Origin: WJMB01 sp964581465
GTDB taxonomy: Bacteria > RBG-13-66-14
Direction: 5' to 3'
DNA: 62,488 bases
NCBI GenBank assembly: GCA_964581465.1
Contig: CAZOOP010000016.1
Location: 1-62,488, forward strand
Made by a program: the position numbers and the translations under genes. Position 1 is the stretch's first letter. Each line of letters opens with the position of its first letter. Below the pieces are notes generated by a model. That model saw only the letters and a program-made list of their open reading frames with translations. It did no database searches and was not told where the DNA came from. Positions 54,042 through 62,488 of this stretch are shown piece by piece.

Positions 54042-54430
54042 GGGATTGTCACCCCTATCTGAACGGACTCATCCAGCCAATAGGTTGTCATTCATTGCTT
54101 GAGAGTTCACAATCGCCGCCATTGTCAAACCGCCGCATTGTCATACCAATGCGTGACGGCCCAATGCATGACGGCGCTGAACCCGGCCTCGCCTTGAGTT
54201 CCGCCGGAAGCCCGAAGCTGTTGGTTCCATTCAGGTTTCAACCAGACAGTGAGTGAGGGGTCTGCTGTCGGCGCTCCAGCGCCCGCGTCAGAAGCTTCGA
54301 CCGTCTCCGCCTTCACAAGTTGACACCGTACTGCGGATGGTTACCAGGCCCTCGTCACAATGCGTCCTTTTACAAGTTGCGCGTCTTTGACAAGTTGCGC
54401 GGGTTTGGTTCAGTTTCTGGTGATGATCCC
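54042..54430 (+). mobile_element. Family A element, extended copy
   Basis: 389 bp, from GGGATTGTCACC to GGTGATGATCCC. The extra length comes from local repeats: GCATTGTCA/ATGCGTGACGG near 54141 and CAAGTTGCGCG twice near 54372-54400. Flanks do not match. The interval 54431-54900 has a degenerate A-like end near 54760-54789 (GGTCCAGTTTCCGGCGATGA) and no gene. Confidence 0.85.
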
Positions 54431-54900
54431 TTCCATTATCTTATGGTCCATTGACGTTAAATGCTTCCGAATCATTTTGTCTTTCCAAAAACGGTTGGGG
54501 GATTGCCCCCGGTTGTTACTCCCAGGGCTCGACGCCAAGTCGGTTATCAGGGTTCTTGTATATAACCCCCTCAGCTTGCTATCCGTTGTTATGAGAAGGG
54601 TAGACAGGTCGCAAGAGCAGACGAGATGGACTCGCCCGCAGGTCGGGGAGGCCGAGAGTGATCGATTTGCTGTCGGCAGGCAAGGGCCTGCGCGAGCTGA
54701 TGACGCCCGCCGGACGACAATCAACCCCCTCCCTTTGCGACGCTCCAGGTTTATCAAAGACCGGTCCAGTTTCCGGCGATGATTCCCAGCGCTTCTTCAT
54801 CGCGACGTGCACCTTGACAAATCCACCGTCCTGTACTAGTTTTATAGATACGTTAACTCTTCGTACACTACAAATTAACTATTAGCCAAAGGAGATATAG

Positions 54901-55971
54901 ATGCGCAAGATTCTAGTAAGCCTGCTGCTGGTTGCCGCCGTCACCCTGGCGGGCAATACGATCAGCGTTACCCCCGATCCCGCCGGTGTGCCGGCCGTAA
55001 GCGCCGGGGAGAGCAACGCCCTGGTCTTCTCCGACGACTTCGAATCCGGCGACCTCTCGGCCTGGAACGTCAGCCAGGCAACCGACTACAGCCTCTCCGA
55101 CAGCCCCGGTGTCGATTACCTGCCCAACACCGACTCCTGGGCGGCCTTCAACAGCGGCACTGCGATCAGCCTGGCCGGCACTTCCTCGCCCGAGTTGACC
55201 TTCTGGTGGTACGGCAAGTACTTCATGAGCTATGACTACATGATCGTCCAGGGCTCCAGCGACGGCTCGAGCTGGGACGACCTCTGGGACACCATCAGCA
55301 ATGACGAGGAGACCTCTTGGACCGAGGTCACCGTCGACCTTTCGTCCTACGCCGGCGGCGACTTCTACCTGCGCTTCTTCGTCCACTCCAGCTCGGTGGT
55401 CGAGTACGACGGCGGCCACTTCAACAACCTGGCCATCTTCGACGGCAGCCAGCCGGTCTTCGCCGAGTCCTGCGACACCATGGACAACATCACCACCGGC
55501 GGCGCCAACGACACCTGGGGCTCCGAGGACGAAGGCATGGCCGACCAGTGGTTCTGCTTCGACATCTATCCCTACGGCGGCACCTACCACGCCGCCGGCG
55601 GCTACGTCATGTACGATAACAACATCGACAGCTACATCGAGGCGACCGGCGTGGACCTGAGCGGCAGCAGCACCGCCGCCCTGAGCTGCTACGCCAATTG
55701 GGATCCCGCCGACGGCGGCGACATCCTGACCGTCGAGGTCGACACTGGCGGCGGCTATGTTTCCGCCGGCACCATCGCCGCCACCTCGGATTACCAGCAA
55801 CGGACGGTCAACCTCGACTCCTACACCGGCGGCACCGTGGATGTGCGCTTCCGTCTGGTCACCGACGGCTCGGGAACCGCCTTCGTGCCGCTGATCGACG
55901 ACGTCGAGATCAACACCGACACCGGCGCCGTGACCGAGGCTAGCTGGGGCGAGATCAAGACCCTGGACTAA
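54901..55971 (+). CDS. Exported two-domain beta-sandwich protein with SWGEIKTLD C-terminus
   Basis: The 356-residue protein has a signal peptide (MRKILVSLLLVAAVTLAG) and two MAM/jelly-roll-like domains: SDDFESGDLSAWNVSQ with WTEVTVDLSSYAGGDFYLRF, then GGANDTWGSEDEGMADQWFC with YQQRTVNLDSYTGGTVDVRF and FVPLIDDVEINTDTG. The same fold occurs in the 24919 protein. It ends AVTEASWGEIKTLD. Function unknown; such domains often bind glycans or proteins at the surface. AAAGGAG precedes the ATG. Confidence 0.82.
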   Translation: MRKILVSLLLVAAVTLAGNTISVTPDPAGVPAVSAGESNALVFSDDFESGDLSAWNVSQATDYSLSDSPGVDYLPNTDSWAAFNSGTAISLAGTSSPELTFWWYGKYFMSYDYMIVQGSSDGSSWDDLWDTISNDEETSWTEVTVDLSSYAGGDFYLRFFVHSSSVVEYDGGHFNNLAIFDGSQPVFAESCDTMDNITTGGANDTWGSEDEGMADQWFCFDIYPYGGTYHAAGGYVMYDNNIDSYIEATGVDLSGSSTAALSCYANWDPADGGDILTVEVDTGGGYVSAGTIAATSDYQQRTVNLDSYTGGTVDVRFRLVTDGSGTAFVPLIDDVEINTDTGAVTEASWGEIKTLD

Positions 55972-56003
55972 CCCACGGCACAACGCCGTTACCGGCAATA
56001 GCG

Positions 56004-56031
56004 AACGGGACCGCTTCGGCGGTCCCGTTTT
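56004..56031 (+). terminator. Terminator of the 54901 gene
   Basis: AACGGGACCGC / GCGGTCCCGTT stem with a TTCG tetraloop, followed by TTTT. The interval 56032-56558 behind it holds no gene I can support. Confidence 0.92.
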
Positions 56032-56558
56032 CAGCAGAGTCCCCTTGTCCAACCGGCCCGCGGCTCGGTATATGTTGTCACCCTTTGCTTCAAAGAAAGG
56101 CCGATAGGTACCCGGTGTTTCCGGCAGACAACGGCAGCGCGGCTCGAGACTGAGAGCGAATAAGTCCGCCTGGCTACATCAACACACCGCGTCGGGCAAT
56201 CATCCTAAGCCGATCAGGCGCTTGACTGGTGGAAGCCGGGGAGATGGTCGAGCGCCATCGCCCGTGAAAGGGCGGGGCTGAATTGTATCAGTACATCAGT
56301 CGATATCACACCGTCAGCTTACCCTCCTCGCGCAAAGGGATTTCGTCGACCGCCGGGTTTTCGTTTCGGGATCAACACCCGCAGTTGGACTGCTGATCCT
56401 GTAGCTTGAGAGTCCTTTAGTGGCTGGTCCGGTGACATGGGTGAGGCCAAAGTTGGTCCGGTTTCTTGGAATGGTCCTAAGGCGATACTTGAAAACATTT
56501 TGGATCACTTAACGGCAACGGACCATAGCATAACTGGATAACATTTAGATCAAAGCAG

Positions 56559-56857
56559 TTAGCTTTTAATCAGGTGTACACATCGAGCGAGATGCCTGCG
56601 GCGGGTACGTGGTTTTCCAAATGCCTGGTATGCCCGTAGCGAGGTCACAAACGATTCAACTGCTCGACACCGTTGGTCTCAGCGACTATGCTACGATCAT
56701 AAGCAACCTATCAACAAGCATATATATATCGAATGAGCTCCGTGAGGATAAGGTTGCGGACTAAACTTGATCAGCACGGCCTAGCCTCAGCCGCTTTTAT
56801 CGAAGGGGGTCTTAGTTTCGAGTTGGAGTGGGCTCGTCCGGGATCGTGTGTGATGCC
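56559..56857 (-). repeat. Family D repeat, reverse copy
   Basis: Begins GCAGTTAGCTTTTAATCAGG, contains CACATCGAGCGAGATGCC, ACACCGTTGGTCTCAGCGAC and GTTTCGAGTTGGAGTGGGCT, and ends GGGATCGTGTGTGATGCC. It aligns along its length with the copy at 38956-39261. No coding potential seen. Confidence 0.65.
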
Positions 56858-56921
56858 CAAGTGTTTTGGGAAACGGGTCCGCTCAAGTCCGTTTGATAAT
56901 CCCCGACAGCAACGCCGAAAA

Positions 56922-58115
56922 CTACTCGTCGGAAACGACGGGGGCCAGCAGCAGCGGCGGGCTCGTGCCGCCCTCGGGAACCAGGCGCAGATAGACCGGT
57001 CGCGGTCCCGTCGCACCCAGGGCGCTCCAGGGCAGCTCGACGACGAAGCGCCCGGCGCCGGGTTGCGCCAGGCTGGCGTCTTCCGGTATCTCGTTCTCAC
57101 CTATGCCACCGGCCCAGGACAGCTCCAGCTCCGGGTCCCGCCTCGTCGTCCCCAGCTCGAGGACCAGGGTGGACGGCGGCGGCGTCGGTCCCAGATAGCC
57201 CCAGAGGTAGAGGGCGTTCTCGTCGTGGGCCGCGGCGATGCCCGGGGTGACGAAGCTGGCGATGGTCGTCGCCCCGAGCTCGTCGGCGCTCATCCAGAGC
57301 GATGCCCCGGCGTCGAGTTCGGGGGTCGTCCGGTCCAGGATATCAAAGGGCGTGTCGTTGGCCAAGGTCGGTTCGGCGGCCAGGACGGCGGCGCTGGGAA
57401 AGGGCCGCAACTGATGTAAATCATTGACCCAAAGCGACCCGTCACGTCCCTCGGCGGGCCAGGCCAGGTAGACGCCCGCCGGATCGCGGTAGCCCGCTGG
57501 ATGGTAGCGGCCCTCGCTGTCCGGAGCCAACTCGATCCGCCCCGGATAGCGGAACTCGTGGAAGGCCGGCGCGCCCTGCTCGGGCTCGTCGCCTGATTCC
57601 CGGATGATCTTTTCATAGACCGCCAGGCCGTCCAGACAGAAGCCCGCGAAGGCGTCATCCTCCACCCAGCGCAGCGCTGAGGCCAGCCCCAGTCCGCCGC
57701 TGTGGTAGCCGGTCATCAGGGCTATGCGCTCTGTCAGCCGCCGCTCGTCAGCATCCCAAGCCCACAGCGTCGCCCGGCTCTCATAACCCGCCGAAACCCC
57801 GTAGCTCTTACCGTGCAGGGCCAGCAAGCCTTCGCAACCGTCGGGAAGGGTCTCGGTGACCAGCGAGGTCAGATAGCCCTGGGGGCCGAGATTGACCTCG
57901 GCGATCAGGGTTTCCTCGAGGGTCAGCTCGATGAAGGTCTCGTCGTAGCCGAAGGATTCCTCGACGTAAGCATGGATGTAGACATACTCATCAACGCCGT
58001 CGCCGTCTAGGTCCAGGCGCCACATCTCCGGCGGCCGCTCGATTCCCGGATCAGCGAGGGTCGGCCGGAAGACCATTGTCAGGATCAGCAGTGGGGTTGT
58101 CGACAACCAACGCAT
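56922..58115 (-). CDS. Exported protein with calcium-loop-like start
   Basis: The 397-residue protein has a signal peptide (MRWLSTTPLLILTMVFRPTLA) and near residue 33 an EF-hand/VCBS-like loop, LDLDGDGVDEYVYIHAY, as in FG-GAP-type exported proteins. The remainder is beta-rich with no recognised catalytic motif. It ends LLLAPVVSDE, without the short C-terminal tag. I chose the ATG at 58115 with a GGAGG site; the longer in-frame version would read through a family B element end. Function unknown. Confidence 0.75.
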   Translation of the reverse strand: MRWLSTTPLLILTMVFRPTLADPGIERPPEMWRLDLDGDGVDEYVYIHAYVEESFGYDETFIELTLEETLIAEVNLGPQGYLTSLVTETLPDGCEGLLALHGKSYGVSAGYESRATLWAWDADERRLTERIALMTGYHSGGLGLASALRWVEDDAFAGFCLDGLAVYEKIIRESGDEPEQGAPAFHEFRYPGRIELAPDSEGRYHPAGYRDPAGVYLAWPAEGRDGSLWVNDLHQLRPFPSAAVLAAEPTLANDTPFDILDRTTPELDAGASLWMSADELGATTIASFVTPGIAAAHDENALYLWGYLGPTPPPSTLVLELGTTRRDPELELSWAGGIGENEIPEDASLAQPGAGRFVVELPWSALGATGPRPVYLRLVPEGGTSPPLLLAPVVSDE

Positions 58116-58186
58116 GGCGCCTCCGGGGGACGGATGGTGTGTTACTGGAGGGATCGTAGACCCTGTTCGGACCGGATCATTATCTT

Positions 58187-58882
58187 GGGGATCATTACTG
58201 AAGATGAACAACACATTCGCAACTCAGGAAAGCCACATCGAGAATGGTGCTCGGAGATTAGCCGCAGCGGGGCGTCAACCATTGAAGGCGGATAACCGTT
58301 CGCAGCTTCTGTAGCGGGTAATGGAGCGCCGTCAGCAGATCCTTCACCCACAGCCTGGTTGAATCCTGAGCGGAACCTACACCCTCCGGCCTCCAGCGGA
58401 ACTAAATGGAAGCCCAGGTATATCGCCACCAAGCAGCGGGATGAGAGTGGCGGCGAGTGTGAACTATAAAGCGTTGGGGACCGTATACTCAGACCGGACC
58501 AGCTTGTATTGCTATCCTGTTGATAATAAAGGTGATATACTTATGATAACTGTCATTAAATGGTCAGGCAACTAGTGGCGACTAACACGGGCTTGATCCT
58601 TGGCGAACCCTGATACCAGAACACTTAAGTAAGGCACATGCATAAGGCACTTGCCCAAGCTCTGACGGCAGAGCGCCTCTGACTCCTAAATGTAGTAATA
58701 ACAAGTATTAAGGGAATGCTATATGTATGATTGGTCAACAACGTGCATTTCAGCTAAGTAAAGAACGTCCCGGCAAGCCGCTCCCAATCAGCCTGGTTCT
58801 ATCCGATCACGCTCCATGATGCCAAGCGTTGAATGACAATCTAATAGCTGGATGAGTCGGTTCCGGTGCGAGTGATAATCCC
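58187..58882 (-). mobile_element. Family A element inside family B, itself carrying a B element
   Basis: Begins GGGGATCATTACTG and ends GTGATAATCCC, flanked by ATTATCTT on both sides (58179-58186 and 58883-58890). A family B copy interrupts it at 58477-58823. Confidence 0.92.
58477..58823 (-). mobile_element. Family B element inside family A, perfect target duplication
   Basis: 347 bp, from GGGACCGTATACTC to CCATGATGCC, flanked by AAGCGTTG at 58469-58476 and 58824-58831. Confidence 0.95.
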
Positions 58883-58999
58883 ATTATCTTATCCCGCTGA
58901 TAATCCAGATGCCGCTGAAAGCATCTGCTTTGGAACCGGTATCAAAACGGTGGCGGGTAATGACGCTCTGCGGGGAAACCAGCTATCAGCATTATTTAA

Positions 59000-59705
59000 G
59001 GGATTGTCCAAGTTCCTGAACGGAAATGTATAGCAAATAGCTTGTTATAATATGCTTAGGAATTATTACACGTTCCTGAACAGAAATGTATCGCTAATAG
59101 CATGTTATTACGTGTCTTATAGCTGCGCGAGCTGCCATAGTCAGTGCGTTGCCTGGTGGCATTAACGATGCTCTCCAAGCGGGCGCTTCCAGAATATCGC
59201 TCTGCTTCGGGAAGTCGCGACTCCTGGCTTGCATCACGGGCATCCCAGGTAATATGTGCATAAACGCTTTTAAATTGCGACTTTAGCAGATATCAAAACG
59301 TTTGCATATCGAGTTGGAGCCATTCGTGAGGTGATTGTCGGCACGTCAGTTCTAAATGCCGCCCTATTGCGTTTTCGACGTAGGTTCAGTTTCAGGTGAT
59401 GATCCCTATGCTTATAGCTGCGATAGCTGTCACGATACTTGGGTGCCTGGTGGCAGTAAAGCAGACCTGCCCCTATGAGCGCGCTTGCAAGCGGACGCTG
59501 AGACTCGGGATGTCACGACTCCAAACATACGCCATTGGCTACATAGCTATAGGTTGACTATCTATCTATAAATATTTGACTTAGCAGGTATGACAACTCT
59601 TTGGCTCGTCGAGCTGAAGTCTCTCCGGAGCTGGTAGTCAGCGCTACCAATCCAAATGCCGCTCTGTTAAGTTTTAACATCGGTTCAGTTTCAGGTGATG
59701 ATCCC
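59000..59705 (+). mobile_element. Family C element inside family B, itself carrying a C element
   Basis: Begins GGGATTGTCCAAG and ends GGTGATGATCCC. Flanks TTATTTAA (58992-58999) and ATCTTTAA (59706-59713) agree at 6 of 8 positions. A second C copy interrupts it at 59059-59406. Confidence 0.88.
59059..59406 (+). mobile_element. Family C element inside family C, perfect target duplication
   Basis: 348 bp, from GGAATTATTACACG to GGTGATGATCCC, flanked by TATGCTTA at 59051-59058 and 59407-59414. The best intact family C copy in the window. Confidence 0.95.
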
Positions 59706-59933
59706 ATCTTTAATCTACCCTGGACAACAGATTGCGATTACCCTGCAAGTGCTCTGATAACAATCTGTAATGTTATAGCAGCCGCATCTTCGCCCAGCGG
59801 GAAGCCTCTTCGAAGAGGCCTGGAGTAACCGGCAAAGCGTATTCAATCAGTCTGAGCTGGTCCGAACAGGTTCTTTGATGCCGTACTGGATTCGATCGCA
59901 GGTCGGTATACGGAATGAATCCCCGTACTCCAC

Positions 59934-61376
59934 CTACCTCCGGCGGCGGACGGCGACGAGCTTGGGCTCGGTCAGCTCCTCGGCGACGTAGCGCGCTCCC
60001 TCGCGGCCCAGGCCGGAGTTCTTCACCCCACCGTAGGGCATCAGGTCGACGCGCCAGCTCGGGGTCTCGTTGACCAGCACCGCGCCGGCCTCGAGACGCT
60101 CGGCCAGGTTCAGCGCCCGGTCCAGGTCATCGGTGAAGACCGAGAGGTTGAGGCCCAACTCGTTGCGGTTGACAGCGGCGACGGCGTCGTCGTAATCGGT
60201 GAAGGGGATCAGCGAAACCACGGGGGCGAAGACCTCCTCCGCGACGACCTTCATCGCCAGGTCGACGTCGACCAACACGGTGGGCCAAACCAGGGAGCCC
60301 TCGCGCCGGTTGCCGCAGAGCGCCCGAGCGCCGTCCTCGAGGGCCTCGGCGATCCAGGACATGGCGCGCTCGGCCTCGGACGGAGCAATCAGTGGACCAA
60401 CCAGGGTGCTTTCGTCGGCGGGGTCGCCGACACCGAGCTCGGCGGTCTTCCTGACGAAGAGCTCGGCGCATTCGTCGAAGAGGCTCTGGTGGATGAAGAC
60501 CCGCTGCAGACTGATGCAGCTCTGGCCGGCGAAGCCGAAGGCGCCCCGGGGCAGCCGGGGGATAACCTCGTTGGGATCGGCATCCGCGCAGATGATCGTG
60601 GCGGCGGTGGAGCCCAGCTCCATGGTCAGCTTCTTGAGTCCGGCGCGCTTTGTCAGCCAGCGGCCGACCTCGCCGGAACCGGTGAAGGTGATCGCCCGTA
60701 GCTCGGGAGCGGCGCAGAGCGGCTCGCCGACGCTCGATCCGGGACCGGGGAGCAGATGATAGCTGCCCCGGGGCAGCAGGCCGTCGGCTTCCAGTTCGGA
60801 GAGGACGTCGGCCAGCAGGAAGGCGTCCAGGGGGGTGGCCGAAGCGGGTTTGTGCACCACGGTGCAGCCCACGGCCAGAGCCGGACCCAGCTTGTGGGCG
60901 GTCAGGTTGAGCGGGTAGTTGAAGGGGGTGATCGCGGCGATGGGACCCAGGGGCACGCGCTCGGTCCAACCCAGCATCGCCTCGCCCCCCGGGGCGGCGT
61001 CCAGGGGCACCCGGCGGCCGGTGATCCAGTTGGGGATCTCGGCGGCCACGGTCAGGGTCTGAATGCAGCGGTCAACCTCGCCCCGGGCCAGTGTCAGCGG
61101 CTTGCCGCATTGGCTGACCAGGATGCGGGCCAACACCTCACGTTGGTCATCGACGGCGTCGCGCAGGCGGCGGACGATCTCGATACGCTCCCGGGCCGGT
61201 CGGCGGCGGTATTCCTCGAAGGCCCGCCCGGCGGCGGCGCAGGCCCGACGGACCTGCTCCGCCGAGGCCGTACCCACCCGGGCGATCTCCTCACCGGAAT
61301 AGGGATTGACCACGGCCAGGGGATCGCCCCCGCCGTCGCGCCATTCACCGTCGAAATAGATCTGCCGCTGGGTCAT
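59934..61376 (-). CDS. NAD(P)-dependent aldehyde dehydrogenase
   Basis: The 480-residue protein is a full-length ALDH: ITPFNYPLNLTAHKLGPAL, FTGSGEVGRWL (coenzyme loop), MELGS with the general-base glutamate, GQSCISLQRVF with the catalytic cysteine, EEVFAPVVSLIPF, and the C-terminal YGGVKNSGLGREG. It oxidises an aldehyde to an acid; the sequence resembles lactaldehyde/GAPN-like members, but the substrate is not clear. I chose the ATG at 61376 with a GGAGG site; the in-frame upstream codons are not conserved. A single gene bounded by mobile elements on both sides. Confidence 0.92.
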   Translation of the reverse strand: MTQRQIYFDGEWRDGGGDPLAVVNPYSGEEIARVGTASAEQVRRACAAAGRAFEEYRRRPARERIEIVRRLRDAVDDQREVLARILVSQCGKPLTLARGEVDRCIQTLTVAAEIPNWITGRRVPLDAAPGGEAMLGWTERVPLGPIAAITPFNYPLNLTAHKLGPALAVGCTVVHKPASATPLDAFLLADVLSELEADGLLPRGSYHLLPGPGSSVGEPLCAAPELRAITFTGSGEVGRWLTKRAGLKKLTMELGSTAATIICADADPNEVIPRLPRGAFGFAGQSCISLQRVFIHQSLFDECAELFVRKTAELGVGDPADESTLVGPLIAPSEAERAMSWIAEALEDGARALCGNRREGSLVWPTVLVDVDLAMKVVAEEVFAPVVSLIPFTDYDDAVAAVNRNELGLNLSVFTDDLDRALNLAERLEAGAVLVNETPSWRVDLMPYGGVKNSGLGREGARYVAEELTEPKLVAVRRRR

Positions 61377-61549
61377 GGATACCTCCGGGGTTCCATACAG
61401 GTGGATCGGTGATACTGTTTTTTGACTGATTCGATGAGCGGGCAACGAGATACGGAAGAGGACGGATGAACGCTGGATCGGGAGGGTTGGCTCGTAGGCG
61501 TCTAATCTGAAGGGATTATCACACGTACTGAACATGCATATATCGATAT

Positions 61550-62217
61550 GACAACATGGAACGTGTTCGGACCAAATCAGGCTGCTTGGGAGCGGCTTGC
61601 TGGGCTGCTATTCACTTCCCTGAAATGCGCCCTTCAGAAGCCATTGCATAATTTGTATGACCTTATTGCTTGTTATTACGTCACTTAAGATTATGTGGCA
61701 ATCCGCTGCCAGGGGGGATACAAATCGCTGATAGCTGGGTTCGCAAAGGTCCAGGTCCGTAAGAGATTATCACTCGTATCTGAACCGACCCATCCAGCTA
61801 ATAGATTATCATTCAATGCTTTATAGCTCATCGTCGTTGCCATTGTCATACCGTTGCTTGGGGGCGATGGACACGGCCTTGCCTTGAGCTCCGCTGGAAG
61901 CCGGAGGTTGTTGGTTCCACATCGGCAACCGACCAGGCTGTGGGTGAAGGATCTGTTGACGGCGCTCCATTGCCTGCTTTAGCAGCTTCGAGCGTTATCC
62001 GCCTTCGCCTGTTGACGCCCCGCCGCGGATAATCTCCAAGCACCATTCACAATGTAGCTTTCCTGAGTTACGAATGTGTTGTTCATCTTCTGTGATGATC
62101 CCATCCGTAATAGCCGCCCCTTGTTAGCTGATTGTCATGTGACAGGTTTCCGGTGATCATAACCCTATTATCAACAAGATAGAATCACAGTCAAGCTTTG
62201 AAAAGGTATACGTTCCC
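61550..62217 (+). mobile_element. Family B element inside family C, interrupted by family A
   Basis: Left part with CGTGTTCGGACCAAATCAGG and ATTCACTTCCCTGAAATGCG runs to 61762; it resumes at 62111 with TAGCCGCCCC and ATTATCAACAAGATAGAATC and ends near 62217. The ends are mutated and its own target duplication is not clear. Confidence 0.8.
61763..62102 (+). mobile_element. Family A element inside family B
   Basis: 340 bp, from GAGATTATCAC to GTGATGATCCC, flanked by GTCCGTAA (61755-61762) and ATCCGTAA (62103-62110), 7 of 8 identical. Confidence 0.92.
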
Positions 62218-62434
62218 CTGTGCTTTATAGCATAGCAAGCTGTCGCTGTTCGTGCGTTGCCTGGTGGCGGACAACCAGACTCGCTCTCAGAGGGCGTTTC
62301 TAAGGGGACGCTGAGTGATGGGAAGTCGCGATTCCTGATTTGCATCCCGGGCTTACCAGCTACATGGAGGCTGACTGCTTTCAAAAAGTTCCTTTAGCAG
62401 GTATGAAAGCTCTTTGGTTCGTCGAATTAGACTT

Positions 62435-62488
62435 GGGATCGTATACCGTGTTCGGACCGATTCATGTATGTAACGCGCTGTTAACATA
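62435..62488 (-). mobile_element. Start of a family B element, cut by window end
   Basis: GGGATCGTATACCGTGTTCG matches the reverse end of family B and interrupts family C sequence after TTCGTCGAATTAGACTT. Confidence 0.7.

Larger units (their letters stand above)
58150..59882 (-). mobile_element. Family B element carrying four nested elements
   Basis: The outer B element begins GGGATCGTAGACCC and ends CTTTGATGCC. It is flanked by TTACTGGA (58142-58149) and GTACTGGA (59883-59890), 7 of 8 identical, across 1.7 kb. Removing the two direct insertions (A at 58187-58882, C at 59000-59705) and one copy of each duplication leaves a B element of about 315 bp. Confidence 0.9.
61512..62488 (+). mobile_element. 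Family C element with nested B, A and a second B; cut by window end
   Basis: Family C begins GGGATTATCACACG at 61512, stops at about 61549, and resumes at about 62218 with GCTTTATAGCATAGCAAGCT and TGCGTTGCCTGGTGGCGG. Near 62435 a further B element begins before the window ends, so the C right end is not seen. Confidence 0.8.

Overview
The window looks like a chromosomal segment of an uncultured bacterium. Coding DNA is GC-rich, with codons favouring G or C in the third position. Intergenic DNA is long, less GC-rich and full of repeats. There are no rRNA genes or CRISPR arrays, and I found no phage genes or transposase. Two very large exported proteins end in a FlgD-like domain of the kind used as a type IX secretion sorting signal. 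Together with Lgt, PlsY and ComEC this suggests a diderm from the Bacteroidetes/FCB side or a related candidate phylum. That placement is inference only.

Layout: 1-6.0 kb (minus) has a six-repeat exported propeller-like protein, a plsY / GT2 glycosyltransferase / class II photolyase operon with 4-base overlaps, and a DUF523-DUF1722 protein. 7.8-12.1 kb (plus) has a giant exported metalloprotease and an MBL-fold hydrolase. 13.6-17.5 kb is a double cyclase domain / AAA ATPase / TPR regulator. 17.8-19.9 kb (minus) has a small conserved protein and a PQQ-type propeller. 21-27 kb (plus) has rplU with promoter and leader, two small membrane proteins and three exported proteins, the last apparently frameshifted. 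27.6-29.2 kb (minus) is a Rieske oxygenase / ICMT-like methyltransferase pair. 29.4-35.2 kb (plus) has a 1186-residue exported protein, a baeRF-like protein and two broken genes (YciI-like with a frameshift; a conserved protein with two in-frame TAA codons). 36.7 kb is a FosA-like gene. 37.5-41.7 kb (minus) has an ARPP-1 protein, trmO and a phosphohexomutase. 42 kb has two small CxxC proteins. 43.3-46.1 kb (minus) has an HgdB-like protein and a GT4 glycosyltransferase. 47-50.4 kb (plus) is lgt-comEC. 50.6-62 kb has further exported proteins, ispE, spoVG, tRNA-Gln and an aldehyde dehydrogenase.

Two themes stand out. First, the intergenic regions are built largely from three families of small non-coding elements of about 310-390 bp (called A, B and C here). 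They have imperfect ~25-bp terminal inverted repeats starting GGGAT or GGCAT and make 8-bp target duplications. They are repeatedly nested in one another: B into A, B into C, A into B, C into B and C into C. One 1.7-kb stack (58150-59882) holds five elements, each with its target duplication still readable. They behave like MITEs moved by one transposase encoded elsewhere. A fourth family (D) has two clear copies.

Second, four exported proteins end in a shared C-terminal tag of the form SWG-x-[IL]-K-T, while the two giant exported proteins end in the FlgD/type IX-like domain instead. This suggests two alternative C-terminal sorting or anchoring routes. I know of no named family for the short tag.
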